Positions 1 to 9,821 of a DNA stretch of 64,000 bases are shown piece by piece. The stretch lies in contig MKRV01000265.1 of assembly GCA_001897995.1 (NCBI GenBank), positions 1 through 64,000 on the forward strand, read 5' to 3'. Every line of letters begins with the position of its first letter. Position 1 is the first letter of the stretch. A program made the translations under genes and the position numbers. Below the pieces are notes generated by a model, which was not told where the DNA came from, searched no databases, and saw nothing but the letters and a program-made list of their open reading frames with translations. Source of the stretch: Alphaproteobacteria bacterium 65-37. Its GTDB lineage: Bacteria; Pseudomonadota; Alphaproteobacteria; Reyranellales; Reyranellaceae.

Positions 1-2
1 AG

Positions 3-440
3 GAAGTCGCCGAAGCGGTCCAGGGCGACCTGCGCAAGGTCGGCGTCGACCTGCAGATCCAGCTGTTCGACTCGACGGTGGCGTGGGGCAAGCTCGCCAC
101 CCAGGAGTTCGACGCCTTCGGCATGAGCTTCCCCTATGTCAGCGCCGGCGATGCGCTCAACCTCTACTTCCGCTCCGCCAACACGCCGACGCCCAACCGC
201 ATGAACTGGAAGGACAAGGAGACGGACGAGCTGCTCGACAAGGGCTCGACGGCGACCGACGACGCCACGCGCGCGGCCGCCTATGCCGCCGTCCAGCAGA
301 AGGTGCACGACGCGGCGGTGTGGATCCCGCTGTACCACGAGCCGCTGTTCGTCGTGGCCGGCCCCAAGCTCAAGCCCATCAAGGCGCACGGCAACTACGG
401 CTGTGGCCTCTACAAGGGCCTGGGCATCGCGTTCAAGTAA
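3..440 (+). CDS. ABC transporter substrate-binding protein, family 5, C-terminal part
   Basis: This is the end of a periplasmic binding protein of the oligopeptide/dipeptide type (SBP_bac_5); the 5' part lies outside the window and the frame is open to the left edge. The visible 145 residues include the typical C-terminal pattern of this family: a segment about low-affinity Asp/Ser contacts (QLFDSTVAWGKL), a conserved region reading NRMNWKDKETDELLDKG, and a final stretch with IPLYHEP. The amidohydrolase starts 17 bases downstream and two DppD/DppF-like ATPases follow, so it most likely delivers the solute imported by that transporter. The permease genes should be upstream, beyond the window. 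The ligand cannot be told from this fragment. Confidence 0.85.
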   Translation, partial: EVAEAVQGDLRKVGVDLQIQLFDSTVAWGKLATQEFDAFGMSFPYVSAGDALNLYFRSANTPTPNRMNWKDKETDELLDKGSTATDDATRAAAYAAVQQKVHDAAVWIPLYHEPLFVVAGPKLKPIKAHGNYGCGLYKGLGIAFK

Positions 441-457
441 ACGGGAGAGAAATGTTC

Positions 458-1921
458 ATGAAGACGACCAAGATCGCTCACCTCGACCACGTCGTCGCGT
501 GGGACGAGGCCGAACAGCGACACGTCTACCTCGAAGACGCCGATCTCGTGTTCAAAGGCAACGAGATCGCCCATGTCGGGCCGGGCTACACGGGCCCGGT
601 CGACACGACCATCGACGGCAAAGGGATGATGGCGATCCCCGGTTTGGTGAATGTGCACAGTCACCCCTTCTCGGAGCCGGCCAACAAGGGCCTCACCGAG
701 GAGTATGGCAGCGACAAGCTCGGCCAGAGTTCGCTCTACGAATACCTCACCGTCTTCGGCCTCAATCCCGAGGATGCCGGTCCCTCGTCGAAGGTCGCGG
801 TGTCCGAACTGCTGAAGAGCGGCGTCACGACCATCTCCGACCTGTCGATGGCACGCGACGGCTGGGTCGACGACCTCGCCTCGACCGGTATCCGCGCTGT
901 TGTCTGCCCGATGATGCGCCAAGGCGTCTGGTACACCAAGAACGGCTACACCGTCGAATACGCCTGGGACGAGAAGGCTGGCGAGAAAGCCTTCGAGGCC
1001 TCGATGAAGACGCTCGACGAAGCGGCCAAGCATCCCAGCGGCCGCATCTCGGGCATGGTCGGGCCGGCGCAGATCGACACCTGCCGCGAAGGCTTCTTCA
1101 AGGAAGCCCTGCAGGAAGCCCGGCGCCGCGGCCTGCCGATGCAGACCCATGCCTGCCAGGCCGTCGTCGAATTCCACGAGATGGTCCATCGCCACGGCAA
1201 GACGCCGATCGAATGGCTCGATTCGATCGGCGTGCTCGGTCCCGATCTCATCATCGGCCACGGCATCTTCCTCAACGACCATCCGCAGATCCACTACCCG
1301 CACGCCAACGACTTCGAGCGGCTGCGCGATTCTGGCGCCTCGGTCGCCCACTGCCCGACCGTGTTCGCCCGTCGCGGCATGGTGATGAACTCGATCGGCC
1401 GCTACATGAATGCCGGCATCACCGTCGGCATCGGCACGGACACCTTCCCGCACAACATGCTCGATGAGATCCGGCTGGTCTGCTACCTCGCCCGCGTCTT
1501 CACCATGAACTACAAGATGGGCACGACGCGGCACGCTTTCGAAGCCGCCACGGTCGGCGGCGCCAAGATCCTGCGGCGGCCCGACCTCGGCCGGCTGGCG
1601 CCGGGCTGCAAGGCCGACTTCTCGCTGGTCGACATGAGCCATCCCTACATGCAGCCGGCGCACGAACCGGTGCGCAGCCTGATCTACTCGGCCAGCGACC
1701 GCGCCATCCGCCACGTCTATGTCGACGGCGCGCAGGTCGTCCGCGACGGCAAGGTGCTGACGGTCGACGTCGAAGCCGCAACCGCGGGCCTGATCGAAGG
1801 CCAGCGCAAGCGATTGGAGACGGTGAGCCAGCGCGACTGGGCCGGCCGAACTGCCGAGCAGCTCGCTCCGCCGGTCTACGGCACGCGCGATCGACTGCCG
1901 CAGTCGCGGCCGGTGACTTGA
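458..1921 (+). CDS. amidohydrolase family protein (TrzA/AtzA/SsnA-like metal-dependent hydrolase)
   Basis: A 487-residue cytosolic hydrolase of the amidohydrolase superfamily. Metal-binding signatures are present: the N-terminal HxH in VNVHSHPF, a central His in MQTHACQ, a later His in IIGHGIFL, and the catalytic Asp in [10 protein letters not shown]. This layout matches chlorohydrolases, guanine/cytosine-type deaminases and SsnA-like proteins, which act on C-N or C-halogen bonds of small nitrogen compounds. I chose the ATG at 458 because GGGAGAGA at 443-450 gives it normal ribosome-site spacing; the ATG at 452 lies directly against that motif. It sits inside an ABC uptake operon, so it probably processes the imported solute. 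The substrate is unknown. Confidence 0.85.
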   Translation: MKTTKIAHLDHVVAWDEAEQRHVYLEDADLVFKGNEIAHVGPGYTGPVDTTIDGKGMMAIPGLVNVHSHPFSEPANKGLTEEYGSDKLGQSSLYEYLTVFGLNPEDAGPSSKVAVSELLKSGVTTISDLSMARDGWVDDLASTGIRAVVCPMMRQGVWYTKNGYTVEYAWDEKAGEKAFEASMKTLDEAAKHPSGRISGMVGPAQIDTCREGFFKEALQEARRRGLPMQTHACQAVVEFHEMVHRHGKTPIEWLDSIGVLGPDLIIGHGIFLNDHPQIHYPHANDFERLRDSGASVAHCPTVFARRGMVMNSIGRYMNAGITVGIGTDTFPHNMLDEIRLVCYLARVFTMNYKMGTTRHAFEAATVGGAKILRRPDLGRLAPGCKADFSLVDMSHPYMQPAHEPVRSLIYSASDRAIRHVYVDGAQVVRDGKVLTVDVEAATAGLIEGQRKRLETVSQRDWAGRTAEQLAPPVYGTRDRLPQSRPVT

Positions 1922-1934
1922 TGGCCGTCAAGCT

Positions 1935-2017
1935 GGACCGCGGGCCTCCTGGCCCGCTCATGATCATGAGGCGGGCTCCGCGCGGGGTAACCCCTGCGCT
2001 TTTGAGGCCCGCGGTCC
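1935..2017. repeat. inverted-repeat element between operon genes
   Basis: The outer arms are perfect 14-base inverted repeats, GGACCGCGGGCCTC at 1935-1948 and GAGGCCCGCGGTCC at 2004-2017. Inside are further small palindromes (around TCATGATCATGA and GGGGTAACCCC). It fills the gap between the amidohydrolase and the first ATPase gene. A related element with the same core arms lies at 42166-42219. It may fold as RNA and adjust expression of the downstream ATPases, or be a dispersed palindromic repeat. Confidence 0.7.
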
Positions 2018-2018
2018 G

Positions 2019-3032
2019 ATGATGGCCCTCCTCGAAGTGAAAAACCTGCGCACCGAGTTCCGCTCCGGCGGCAGTGTCTTCGCAGCCGTCGACGGGGTAA
2101 GCTTTGCCCTGGCGCCGGGAGAGACATTGGGCATCGTGGGCGAATCCGGCTGCGGCAAGTCGGTGACGTCGCTCTCGATCATGCGCCTGGTACCCCACCC
2201 GCCGGGCCGAATCGCGGGCGGCGAGATCGTGTTCGAGGGGCGTAACCTCCTCGACCTGCCGGAGACCGAGATGCGCGCCATCCGCGGCGATGCGATCTCG
2301 ATGATCTTCCAGGAACCGATGACCAGCCTCAACCCGGTGCAGACAGTGGGCGAGCAGATCATCGAGGCGGTCCGCCTGCATCGCCCGGTCACGGCCACCG
2401 ACGCACGCGCCCGCGCCCTCGAAATGCTTCGCCTGGTCAGGATCCCTTCGCCTGAGACCCGGCTCGACGAATATCCGCATCAGCTCTCGGGCGGCATGCG
2501 CCAGCGTGTCATGATCGCCATGGCACTGGCCTGCGATCCCAAGATCCTGATCGCTGACGAGCCGACGACGGCCCTCGACGTCACGATCCAAGCGCAGATC
2601 CTCGACCTGCTGCGCGACCTGCGCGAACGGACCGGTGCGGCCATCATGCTGATCACCCATGATCTGGGGGTCGTCGCCGAACTCGCCCATCGCGTCGTGG
2701 TGATGTACGCCGGACGCATCGTCGAGGAAGCGCCAGTCGGCGTCCTGTTCGCCGACCCGCAGCACCCCTATACGCTCGGCCTGCTCGGCTCGATTCCGCG
2801 GCTCGGCAGCGACGGCGACGAACGGCTGACCGCCATCGAAGGCGTGGTGCCCAATCCCTTCGCTTTGCCGCCCGGCTGCCGTTTCAGCCCGCGCTGCGCC
2901 CTGGCTGATGATCGTTGCCGCAGTGACGCCCCCTCCCTGCGGGAAATCGCCGGCGCCCACCGGGTCGCCTGCTGGAAAGCCCCGCTGGACGCTTCGCTGG
3001 GCCTCCCTGTCGCCGGAGCCGCCGCCTCGTGA
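2019..3032 (+). CDS. oligopeptide/dipeptide-type ABC transporter ATP-binding protein (DppD/OppD-like)
   Basis: A 337-residue cytoplasmic ATPase subunit of a peptide/nickel/opine-type importer. Walker A is GESGCGKS near residue 42, the signature is LSGGMRQRV, and Walker B is [12 protein letters not shown]. The C-terminal oligopeptide-transporter extension is present, with the cysteine pattern [15 protein letters not shown]. Translation may start at either of two adjacent ATG codons (2019 or 2022). The stop overlaps the GTG start of the next ATPase gene by four bases, indicating translational coupling. Together the two ATPases would drive the importer whose binding protein lies at the left edge. 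Solute identity is not determinable, but the linked amidohydrolase suggests a nitrogenous compound. Confidence 0.93.
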   Translation: MMALLEVKNLRTEFRSGGSVFAAVDGVSFALAPGETLGIVGESGCGKSVTSLSIMRLVPHPPGRIAGGEIVFEGRNLLDLPETEMRAIRGDAISMIFQEPMTSLNPVQTVGEQIIEAVRLHRPVTATDARARALEMLRLVRIPSPETRLDEYPHQLSGGMRQRVMIAMALACDPKILIADEPTTALDVTIQAQILDLLRDLRERTGAAIMLITHDLGVVAELAHRVVVMYAGRIVEEAPVGVLFADPQHPYTLGLLGSIPRLGSDGDERLTAIEGVVPNPFALPPGCRFSPRCALADDRCRSDAPSLREIAGAHRVACWKAPLDASLGLPVAGAAAS

Positions 3033-4096
3033 CTGAACCGTTGCTCTCCGTCGCCGGCCTCACCAAGCATTTCCCGGTGAAGCGCGGCATCGTCTTCCAG
3101 AGCTCGGTCGGCATCGTGCGTGCGGTCGACGGCCTCTCCTTCGACGTGGCTGCCGGGGAGACCCTGGCGCTGGTGGGCGAATCGGGCTGTGGCAAGTCGA
3201 CGACAGGACGGCTGATCCTGCGCCTGATCGAAGCGACCGAGGGCTCCATTCGCTTCGCCGGACGCGATGTCCGCAGCCTCGATCGCGGCGCCCTGCGCAC
3301 CCTGCGGCGCGACATGCAGATCATCTTTCAGGATCCCTATGCCTCGCTCAATCCGCGCCTCACGGTCGGCGAGGCCCTGGCCGAGCCCTTGCGGCTGCAT
3401 AGGCTGGCCTCGGGCGCGGCCTTGCGCCAGCGCATCGACGCGCTGCTCGGCGAGGTCGGGCTGTCGGCCTGGCATGCGCTCCGCTATCCACACGAATTTT
3501 CCGGCGGCCAGCGGCAGCGGATCGGCATTGCCCGCGCGCTTGCCTCGCAGCCCAAGCTGATCGTGTGCGACGAGCCTGTCTCGGCGCTCGACGTCTCGAT
3601 CCAGGCCCAGGTCATCAATCTGCTGCAGGATCTCAAGCGCAAGCTCGGCCTGTCCTACATCTTCATCGCACATGATCTCGCCGTGGTGCGCCACATCTCC
3701 GACCGCGTCGCCGTGATGTATCTCGGCAAGATCGTCGAACTGGCCCCCAAGCGCCGCCTCTTTGCCGCCCCCCGGCATCCCTACACGCAGGCCTTGCTCT
3801 CGGCCGTGCCGATCCCCGACCCGGCGGCCGAGCGGGCGCATATCCGACTGACCGGCGACGTTCCGAGCCCGCTCAACCCGCCGAAAGGTTGTCGTTTCCA
3901 CACGCGCTGCGTTCACGCCCAGGATCGCTGCCGTCAGGAAGAGCCGCAGCTCAGAACGGCGGGCAGCGAGGGGCAGCAGGTCGCCTGTCACTTCGCCGAA
4001 ACGATTGCACCACCGACCCTGGTGACCGAGAAGGATCCGCCCTATGCGGCCCGGTTGGCGGCGCTGCGCAAGCGCGCACTGACAGCGACCGCCTAG
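3029..4096 (+). CDS. oligopeptide/dipeptide-type ABC transporter ATP-binding protein (DppF/OppF-like)
   Basis: The second ATPase subunit of the importer, 355 residues. It has Walker A GESGCGKS, signature [15 protein letters not shown], Walker [13 protein letters not shown] and the H-loop FIAHDLAVV, followed by the oligopeptide-transporter C-terminal domain with [15 protein letters not shown]. The start is GTG, overlapping the TGA of the preceding gene (GTGA), which is typical of coupled OppD/OppF pairs. It is the last gene of the rightward operon and ends tail-to-tail with the ferredoxin-NADP reductase gene, the two stop codons overlapping by four bases. Confidence 0.93.
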   Translation: MTEPLLSVAGLTKHFPVKRGIVFQSSVGIVRAVDGLSFDVAAGETLALVGESGCGKSTTGRLILRLIEATEGSIRFAGRDVRSLDRGALRTLRRDMQIIFQDPYASLNPRLTVGEALAEPLRLHRLASGAALRQRIDALLGEVGLSAWHALRYPHEFSGGQRQRIGIARALASQPKLIVCDEPVSALDVSIQAQVINLLQDLKRKLGLSYIFIAHDLAVVRHISDRVAVMYLGKIVELAPKRRLFAAPRHPYTQALLSAVPIPDPAAERAHIRLTGDVPSPLNPPKGCRFHTRCVHAQDRCRQEEPQLRTAGSEGQQVACHFAETIAPPTLVTEKDPPYAARLAALRKRALTATA

Positions 4097-5115
4097 GCGT
4101 CCGGCACGCCCGAGGTCGTCGAGTATTCGAAGTGCAGCGGCGTTTCCGGATGGATCAGCGCATAGGCGGAGCGCGCGGCGATCGCCGCCTCCGCGAAACC
4201 CGTCAGGATCAGCTTCAGCTTGCCCGGATAGGTGACAACGTCGCCAACGCCGAAGATGCCGGCCTTGCTGGTGGCCGAGGTCGAGGGATCGATCTCGATC
4301 TGGTTGCGCTCCAGCGCCAGGCCCCAATCGGCGATCGGACCCAACGACATCGACAGGCCGAAGAAGGGCAGCAACACGTCGGCCGCGATCTTCCGCGTCG
4401 CACCGTCGAGGGTCGAGACGACCACCGAATTGAGATGTCCGCCGGTGCCTTCGAGGCCGTGCAGCTGGTAGGGCACCACGAGATCGAGCTTGCCGGCCTG
4501 GGCCAGCGCCTTCAGCCGCGCCTCGCTCTCCGGCGCCGCCCGGAAGCGGTCCCGGCGATGCACGACCGTCACGCGGCTCGCCACCTCGGCCAGCGACAGC
4601 GCCCAGTCGACGGCCGTATCGCCGCCGCCGGCGATCACGACCTTACGGCCACGGAAGGTCTCGCGCTGGGTCACGTAGTAGAAGATGCTCTTGCCCTCGT
4701 AGGCCTCGATGCCGGCCAGTGGCGGCCGATTGGGGCCGAAGGCACCGACGCCGGCCGCAACGATCACGGCCTTGGCCTGCAGCACCGTTCCCTTGGAGGT
4801 CGTGATCCGCCAGAAGCCTCCCGTCAGCGGCTCGAGCGCCTGAACCTGCTGGCCGAGGTGATAGACCGGCCGAAAGGGCGACGCCTGCGCCTTCAGCCGC
4901 ACGATCAGCTCGGCGGCCTCGATGCGCGGAAAGCCCGGAATGTCGTAGATCGGCTTCTCCGGATAGAGAGCCGTGCACTGCCCGCCCGCATCGTCCAGGA
5001 CGTCGATGACGTGGCAGTTGAGGCGCACCATGCCGCATTCGAACACGGTGAAGAGGCCTACGGGCCCCGCGCCAATGATTACGACGTCGGTCTGGTGCGT
5101 ATGTCCGTTGGCCAT
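4093..5115 (-). CDS. ferredoxin--NADP(+) reductase, thioredoxin-reductase-like type
   Basis: A 340-residue flavoprotein that transfers electrons between ferredoxin/flavodoxin and NADP(H) (EC 1.18.1.2). It shows the FAD-binding IIGAGPVGL motif near the N-terminus, [18 protein letters not shown], and the NADPH-binding [14 protein letters not shown] in the middle. [14 protein letters not shown] lies near the C-terminus. It lacks the CxxC redox pair of true thioredoxin reductase, and its length fits the alphaproteobacterial/Gram-positive type-2 reductase. I chose the ATG at 5115 (MANGHTHQ), not an upstream in-frame ATG, because the family begins shortly before the FAD motif. Its ferredoxin partner could be the ISC ferredoxin encoded at 10716-11051, but that is only inference. 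Confidence 0.9.
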   Translation of the reverse strand: MANGHTHQTDVVIIGAGPVGLFTVFECGMVRLNCHVIDVLDDAGGQCTALYPEKPIYDIPGFPRIEAAELIVRLKAQASPFRPVYHLGQQVQALEPLTGGFWRITTSKGTVLQAKAVIVAAGVGAFGPNRPPLAGIEAYEGKSIFYYVTQRETFRGRKVVIAGGGDTAVDWALSLAEVASRVTVVHRRDRFRAAPESEARLKALAQAGKLDLVVPYQLHGLEGTGGHLNSVVVSTLDGATRKIAADVLLPFFGLSMSLGPIADWGLALERNQIEIDPSTSATSKAGIFGVGDVVTYPGKLKLILTGFAEAAIAARSAYALIHPETPLHFEYSTTSGVPDA

Positions 5116-5150
5116 GGTCCTAAACTGGCGCAGACAGCGCACAAATGAAA

Positions 5151-5178
5151 GGCCCCCGGTTATGATGGACCGGGGGCC
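5151..5178 (-). terminator. rho-independent terminator of the tRNA-Met gene
   Basis: A perfect 10-bp stem (GGCCCCCGGT at 5151-5160 pairing with ACCGGGGGCC at 5169-5178) with an eight-base loop. On the minus strand it follows the tRNA by five bases and is followed by TTTCATTT, a weak U-tract. Confidence 0.75.
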
Positions 5179-5183
5179 GAATT

Positions 5184-5260
5184 TGGTAGCTGGGGGCGGA
5201 CTTGAACCGCCGACCCCGGCATTATGAGTGCCGTGCTCTAACCAGCTGAGCTACCCAGCC
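5184..5260 (-). tRNA. tRNA-Met (CAT), elongator type
   Basis: Read on the minus strand, the 77-base cloverleaf is complete. The acceptor stem GGCTGGG pairs with CCCAGCT, with a G1-U72 wobble. The D-arm contains AGCTGGTTA, the anticodon stem/loop is CGGCA-CTCATAA-TGCCG with anticodon CAT, the T-arm is GGCGG-TTCAAGT-CCGCC, and the ACCA end is encoded. The anticodon stem and variable loop (GGGTC) resemble elongator tRNA-Met more than the lysidine-modified tRNA-Ile2, which shares the CAT anticodon. It is a single gene with its own terminator. Confidence 0.92.
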
Positions 5261-5321
5261 ATGGGTGGGCGCTTTTATGCGGCAGCGCGGCAGCCTGTCA
5301 AGAAAGGCAGCAGGCGAACCG

Positions 5322-6587
5322 TCAGGCGGTCAAGGCACGCCCATCCAGGCGATCTGCAGGCTGACCGAGAAAACTCAGGATCGTCGGAGCGATATCGACC
5401 AGGCTGGTCGCGTGCCCGATCGTGCCGGAACCCAACGACGGATGCATCAGCACGAGAAACGGCCGGGTTTCCTGGGGGCCGAGGCCCCCATGGTGGCCGC
5501 AGCCGATCTCCGGCGGGCCCTCGCCGTCCTCGACCAGCCAGCGCGTTCCAACGACGCCGTAGGCATTCTGCTCGTCGCGGCGTGCGGTATCGACCGCGGC
5601 AAATAGCTCACGGCCCGAGAGGCCGGTACGGGCCAGAGCCTCGCCGGTCAGGACGGTGCCGGCCCAGGCTTCCTGCCGCAGGCGCGGCAGCAACTCGACA
5701 AGCGCGGCCCTCGCCTTTTCGGTCGCATAGATGAGGGCACTGGTCCCCTGCGAGGCAACGGCGATCCGTCCGTGTTGCAACTCGGACTCGAGCCCCTGTT
5801 GCAGCAGCCAGTTCCCCACATGGATGGATCGGCCGACCGTCTCGTGGCCATGGTCGGAGCCGACCAGCAGCAACGTATCGAACCGTTCCTCCTGCGCCTT
5901 GACTGCGTGGAGCACTTCACCCACCAGTCCGTCGACGATCTTCAGTGCATGCAGATGCTCGGGCGATCCCAGCGGCTCGTGATGCAAGGTAAGGTCGGGA
6001 TTGGCGAGCCACAGAATGCTGAGGGCAGCCGCCTCCGACGGCACGACCTCGTCGCAGAACCGCCGGGTCATCTCGATATCGCCCACCAGGTCGTGGCTCA
6101 CGCCGAGATGGGCCGATCCGGTGAGCGCGTTGCCGCCGGGGCCGAACGAGCCCGCGCGATGCAACACCGTTCCGAAGTGATCGGGGTCAAGGAAGTACGC
6201 TGCTCCGGGCGAGACGTTGGAATAGGCGACTTGTCCGCCGATCGGCGCCAGTCGTTCGGCAAGCGTGGGAACGCGCAGTGTCTGTCCGGTGACCTGCCGA
6301 AGGGTCTGCCGAAAGGACGGCGCGCCGACATTGTGCACGACCAGCCGGCCGTCTTCGAGCAGCGCCATCTGATTGCCTTCGAGCCCGTGCTGCGCTGGAT
6401 GGCACCCAGTGGCGATCGATGCCGCCGAAACACGCGTCACCGACGGGAAGACGGCCTGATGACGAGCCGCGCTGAGGTGACCGGCCTGCAGCTTCGCCAG
6501 GGTCGGTGTACGTTCGGGGCTGATCCATTCTGCGCCGAGCCCGTCGCAGACGACGAGCATGGCCCGGCGGCGGTGCGAAGAAGTCAT
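5322..6587 (-). CDS. alkaline phosphatase family protein / nucleotide pyrophosphatase-phosphodiesterase-like
   Basis: A 421-residue protein of the alkaline phosphatase superfamily (type I phosphodiesterase branch). The N-terminus has the metal ligand Asp in MLVVCDGLG and the nucleophile region FPSVTRVSAASIATGCHPAQHG, where the Thr/Ser after FPS would be phosphorylated. Later metal-binding motifs are GSDHGHETVG and CGHHGGLGP. No signal peptide is evident, so it may be cytoplasmic. It is transcribed leftward, downstream of a Bug binding protein gene. The natural substrate is unknown; close families hydrolyse phosphodiesters or phosphonate esters. Confidence 0.8.
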   Translation of the reverse strand: MTSSHRRRAMLVVCDGLGAEWISPERTPTLAKLQAGHLSAARHQAVFPSVTRVSAASIATGCHPAQHGLEGNQMALLEDGRLVVHNVGAPSFRQTLRQVTGQTLRVPTLAERLAPIGGQVAYSNVSPGAAYFLDPDHFGTVLHRAGSFGPGGNALTGSAHLGVSHDLVGDIEMTRRFCDEVVPSEAAALSILWLANPDLTLHHEPLGSPEHLHALKIVDGLVGEVLHAVKAQEERFDTLLLVGSDHGHETVGRSIHVGNWLLQQGLESELQHGRIAVASQGTSALIYATEKARAALVELLPRLRQEAWAGTVLTGEALARTGLSGRELFAAVDTARRDEQNAYGVVGTRWLVEDGEGPPEIGCGHHGGLGPQETRPFLVLMHPSLGSGTIGHATSLVDIAPTILSFLGQPADRLDGRALTA

Positions 6588-6624
6588 GCCGACATGATAG
6601 GCAATGTCGCGCCCGGGACCATCG

Positions 6625-7632
6625 TCATTCGAGCTGGATGCCGGCTTCCGAAACGATCCGGTCGCTTTTCGCCACTTCGGCCCGCACGAACTGCCGGAAC
6701 TGTTCGGGCGTCGATCCCGCCGGAACGGCGCCCTGATCGCGCAGGGCAGCCTGCACGTCGCCGCTGGCCAGTGCCGCGGTCAGTCCCGATTGCAAGCGAT
6801 CGACGATTTCCTTCGGTGTGCCCTTCGGCACCGCAACACCGACCCAGGTCTCGAAGGCGTAGCCGGCAAAACCAAGTTCCGCCATCGTCGGGACGTCGGG
6901 CAACGCTTCAGAGCGCTTCGTCGACGTCACCGCGAGGGCGCGGAGTTTGCCCGACCTGACGAGCGGAACGGCTGGCGGTACGCTGCTCACGGCCATGTCG
7001 ATATGCCCGCCTACGGCGTCCTGCACGAGCGGCCCCGATCCCTTGTAGGGCACGTGGAGGAACCTCGCCTTGGCCATGCTCGACAGGAGCTCGGCGGCGA
7101 GATGCTGTGGACTGCCGCTGCCGATCGAACCGTAGCTGATGGAGTCGGGCTTGATCTTGGCTGCTGCAACGAGCTCCTCAAGAGATCGCGAGGTCGCCGC
7201 GGGCGCGACGAAGATCAGAGGAAAGGTGGCGAGCAGGCTGACGGGCTCGAAGTCCGTCCGCGGATCATAGGCCATGTTCTTGAACAGGCTGGCGTTGATC
7301 GCCATTTCGCTCGCCGCCCCGAACAGCACCGTGTAGCCGTCCGGCGGGCTCTTGGCGACGCTGGCCGCCCCGATCATGCCGGTGGCACCGGGCCGGTTCT
7401 CGATGACGACGGACTGGCCGAGCAGCTCCGAGAGCTTCTGCGCCATGGCGCGGCCGGTGATGTCCGTGCCGCCGCCGGGTGGATAAGGGATGACCAGCTT
7501 GATCGGCTTGGCTGGATAGGCTGCCGGCTCGGCGTTCGCGAAGCGCGGCAAGGAACCTGACGCAAGGGCCAGCGCGGCGGCACGGAGCGACGCACGTCGG
7601 GACAGAAGAAAGGCGGAGCGATGGTCGAGCAT
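6625..7632 (-). CDS. Bug/TctC-family tripartite tricarboxylate transporter substrate-binding protein
   Basis: A 335-residue periplasmic binding protein of the Bug (TctC) family. The N-terminus has a Tat-like export signal (SRRASLRAAALA, then a cleavage-like region ending FANA). The mature part shows family hallmarks: YPAKPIKLVIPYPPGGGTD, VIENRPGA, the Asp-containing PDGYT, and FLHVPYKGSGP. I chose the ATG at 7632, which places the signal at the very N-terminus. No TctA/TctB membrane subunits are adjacent, so this is an orphan binding protein, as is common for the large Bug families. The ligand is probably a small carboxylate, but the sequence does not say which. Confidence 0.88.
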   Translation of the reverse strand: MLDHRSAFLLSRRASLRAAALALASGSLPRFANAEPAAYPAKPIKLVIPYPPGGGTDITGRAMAQKLSELLGQSVVIENRPGATGMIGAASVAKSPPDGYTVLFGAASEMAINASLFKNMAYDPRTDFEPVSLLATFPLIFVAPAATSRSLEELVAAAKIKPDSISYGSIGSGSPQHLAAELLSSMAKARFLHVPYKGSGPLVQDAVGGHIDMAVSSVPPAVPLVRSGKLRALAVTSTKRSEALPDVPTMAELGFAGYAFETWVGVAVPKGTPKEIVDRLQSGLTAALASGDVQAALRDQGAVPAGSTPEQFRQFVRAEVAKSDRIVSEAGIQLE

Positions 7633-7685
7633 CCGCGCCTTATCGGGCTGGCCCGTGACGCGGCAATGACAGCAGCGGCCTGCGC

Positions 7686-8048
7686 CTACTTTTCCTTCAT
7701 CGACCGTTCGTCCCAGAGTCGCACGATATAGCCGTCCGGATCGTGCAGTTCCGCGCCATAGCCCCAGAAGGCCTTCTGCGGTCCATGTACGAATACGACG
7801 CCACGCCTGGACCATTCGCCATGGGTGGCGTCGACATCGTCGACCTGGAACCAAAGGGCGGTGCCGCCGGTGACAACAGCCGTCTTGCTTTCCTGCAGGA
7901 AGATCGCGAAGCCTTCGCCGTCCTGCAGGGCAACGGTCCGCCGAGCGGGAATCTCGAACTCGACCTTGAGGCCGAGCGTCGAGAGGTACCAGTCGCGCGA
8001 GCGGTCGAGATTGCTTACCGGCAGATTGAGGTGATCGAACTTCATCAT
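7686..8048 (-). CDS. VOC (glyoxalase/bleomycin resistance) superfamily protein
   Basis: A 120-residue, single-module vicinal oxygen chelate protein. It begins [17 protein letters not shown], with the conserved His as first metal ligand, and ends with [14 protein letters not shown], where the Glu/His near the DPDG turn is typical. Such proteins are lyases, dioxygenases or antibiotic-binding proteins; the activity here cannot be assigned. The start overlaps the mnmA stop by three bases (ATGA), so the two genes are translated as a coupled pair. Confidence 0.85.
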   Translation of the reverse strand: MMKFDHLNLPVSNLDRSRDWYLSTLGLKVEFEIPARRTVALQDGEGFAIFLQESKTAVVTGGTALWFQVDDVDATHGEWSRRGVVFVHGPQKAFWGYGAELHDPDGYIVRLWDERSMKEK

Positions 8049-9175
8049 CGTTCAAAACGCCTGATGAAGCCTCCACCCAGCACGCGGCTGCCTGTGTCGG
8101 CATCGTAGACCACACAGGCCTGCCCGGGTGAGACGCCGATCTCGGGCTCGGCAAAGCGCACCACCACGCCCTTCTCCGCGAGTTCGACCTCGGCCGGCCG
8201 CAAGGCCTGACTGGAGCGGACGCGGACCTGGACCGGGAACGTACCGGCCGTTTCGGGTCCGATCCAATTCACATCGTAGAGAGCAATTTCGGTTCGGCCG
8301 AGCGCACTCCGGGGGCCGACCACGACGCGACGTGCCCCGGGATCCAGCCGCACGACGTAAAGCGGATCGTTGTCGGTGCCCTCCCGGCCGCCCAATGCCA
8401 GGCCGCGCCGCTGGCCTACTGTGTAGCGGACGATACCCTGATGCCGGCCGACGACGTTGCCCGCCATGTCGACGATGTCGCCGGGTTCGACGGCCTCCGG
8501 ACGGAGCTTCTGGACGACCGAGGCATAGTCGCCGTTGGGAACGAAGCAGATGTCCTGGCTGTCGGGCTTATCTGCAACGGCCAGCTCGAAACGTTCGGCG
8601 AGCGCCCGGGTCTCGCTCTTGGGCAGGTCGCCCAGGGGAAAACGGAGGAAGTCGAGCTGCTCACGCGTTGTGCCGAACAGGAAGTAGCTCTGGTCACGCG
8701 CCGGATCGGCGCCGCGATGCAGTTCCGGCCCGGCTTCGCCCGTCACCCTGCGCACATAGTGTCCCGTTGCCAGCGCCTCGGCGCCGAGTTCCCGGGCGGT
8801 CCGCAGCAGGTCACGGAACTTCACCGTGCGATTGCAGGCGATGCAGGGGACCGGCGTCTCACCGCGCACATAGGCGTCGGCGAAGGAGTCCATCACCTCG
8901 CTGCGAAAGCGGCTTTCGTAGTCGAGCACATAGTGCGGGATGCCCAGCCGATCGGCGACCTGGCGCGCATCCTGGATGTCCTGGCCGGCGCAGCAGGCGC
9001 CGGCCTTCCCGACCGCCACCCCATGGTCGTAGAGCTGCAGGGTGACGCCGACGACATCGTAGCCCTGATCCTTCAGGAGCGCGGCCGTGACAGACGAATC
9101 GACACCCCCCGACATCGCGACGACTACGCGGGTGTCGCCGGGCGCCTTGTCGATATCGAGGGAGTTGCGGGCCAT
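8045..9175 (-). CDS. mnmA: tRNA-specific 2-thiouridylase MnmA
   Basis: A 376-residue enzyme that thiolates U34 in the anticodon of tRNA-Lys, -Glu and -Gln, using sulfur relayed from cysteine desulfurase. The N-terminal PP-loop ATP pyrophosphatase motif is SGGVDSSV. The catalytic cysteine is in [11 protein letters not shown] and the second is in [13 protein letters not shown]. The conserved GHY segment (ATGHYVRR) and the C-terminal beta-barrel region (GQACVVYD) are also present. The ATG at 9175 is preferred because MARNSLDID leads straight to the PP-loop. The ISC operon, with iscS, lies 1.3 kb further on and would supply the sulfur, although it is a separate transcription unit. Confidence 0.95.
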   Translation of the reverse strand: MARNSLDIDKAPGDTRVVVAMSGGVDSSVTAALLKDQGYDVVGVTLQLYDHGVAVGKAGACCAGQDIQDARQVADRLGIPHYVLDYESRFRSEVMDSFADAYVRGETPVPCIACNRTVKFRDLLRTARELGAEALATGHYVRRVTGEAGPELHRGADPARDQSYFLFGTTREQLDFLRFPLGDLPKSETRALAERFELAVADKPDSQDICFVPNGDYASVVQKLRPEAVEPGDIVDMAGNVVGRHQGIVRYTVGQRRGLALGGREGTDNDPLYVVRLDPGARRVVVGPRSALGRTEIALYDVNWIGPETAGTFPVQVRVRSSQALRPAEVELAEKGVVVRFAEPEIGVSPGQACVVYDADTGSRVLGGGFIRRFER

Positions 9176-9245
9176 GGTGGGGCCTATATAGGCCCCCCTC
9201 CTGCCGACGGCCACCTCGGGCAGCCGGCCAGGATCAGGACCTAAA

Positions 9246-9773
9246 TCAGTAGTCGCGCCGGCGGCTGGTATCGCGCACGACGCGGGCAACGCCGTTGCGG
9301 TCGTAGACGATCGCCACCCGGTCGCCCATCTGGATGTCGCCGTCGTCGTATTGGGCGACGGTGACCCGCTGGCCGTCGTCGCGCTGGACCGTGATTTCGA
9401 TACCGCGGCGTGTAGATTCCTGGTCGATGGCAGTACCGGCAATGGCGCCGCCGACGGCGCCCAGAACGCCGCCGACCACTGCGCCGCCCACCGAATTGGT
9501 GATCGCGCCGCCGGCCGCCGCGCCGCCGATGGCCCCCACCGTGCCGCCGATCATCGTGCCGTCATTCACGCTGCCGCGCTGGCCGCGCACCCGGACCTCG
9601 CGAATGGAGACCACCCGGCCAGCCTCGCCGCGGTAGCTGGCGCCCTGCGCCGAGGTATTGACCACGCCCGGCTGGACGGCGCCGCTGCTGCCGTTGCAGG
9701 CCCCCAGGCTGACCGCGAGGGCGGCTGGAACCAGGAGGACCAACGCCTGTTTGCCGATCCGATTGCCGAACAT
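9246..9773 (-). CDS. glycine-zipper 2TM domain lipoprotein (first of two tandem paralogs)
   Basis: A 175-residue putative outer-membrane lipoprotein. The N-terminal signal ends in the lipobox-like SLGAC, so Cys would be lipidated. The middle is a glycine-zipper hairpin rich in [10 protein letters not shown] and GAVGGAIAG repeats, related to Rickettsia 17-kDa antigen and SlyB proteins. The C-terminal part reads like a small beta domain with two short repeats ([13 protein letters not shown] and [12 protein letters not shown]). Residues [12 protein letters not shown] before the zipper match the neighbouring gene (RVVSVREIAMQG), showing that the two are duplicates. The start at 9773 places the signal peptide at the N-terminus. 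The role is probably envelope integrity. Confidence 0.8.
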   Translation of the reverse strand: MFGNRIGKQALVLLVPAALAVSLGACNGSSGAVQPGVVNTSAQGASYRGEAGRVVSIREVRVRGQRGSVNDGTMIGGTVGAIGGAAAGGAITNSVGGAVVGGVLGAVGGAIAGTAIDQESTRRGIEITVQRDDGQRVTVAQYDDGDIQMGDRVAIVYDRNGVARVVRDTSRRRDY

Positions 9774-9821
9774 CCGATGACGACCTTTCCCTGTCTCGAT
9801 CAAGCTGAATGTATAGCGCAT

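Noticed and set aside
410..1714. A long minus-strand open frame across the amidohydrolase gene
   Set aside because: It is antisense to a clear enzyme gene, is rich in Arg/Asp/Val as expected from reversed GC-rich codons, and matches no family.
9179..9196. An 18-base palindrome (GGGGCCTATATAGGCCCC) just before mnmA
   Set aside because: It could be an operator or contain a -10 box for a leaderless message, but no -35 element is visible and there is no second copy in the window.
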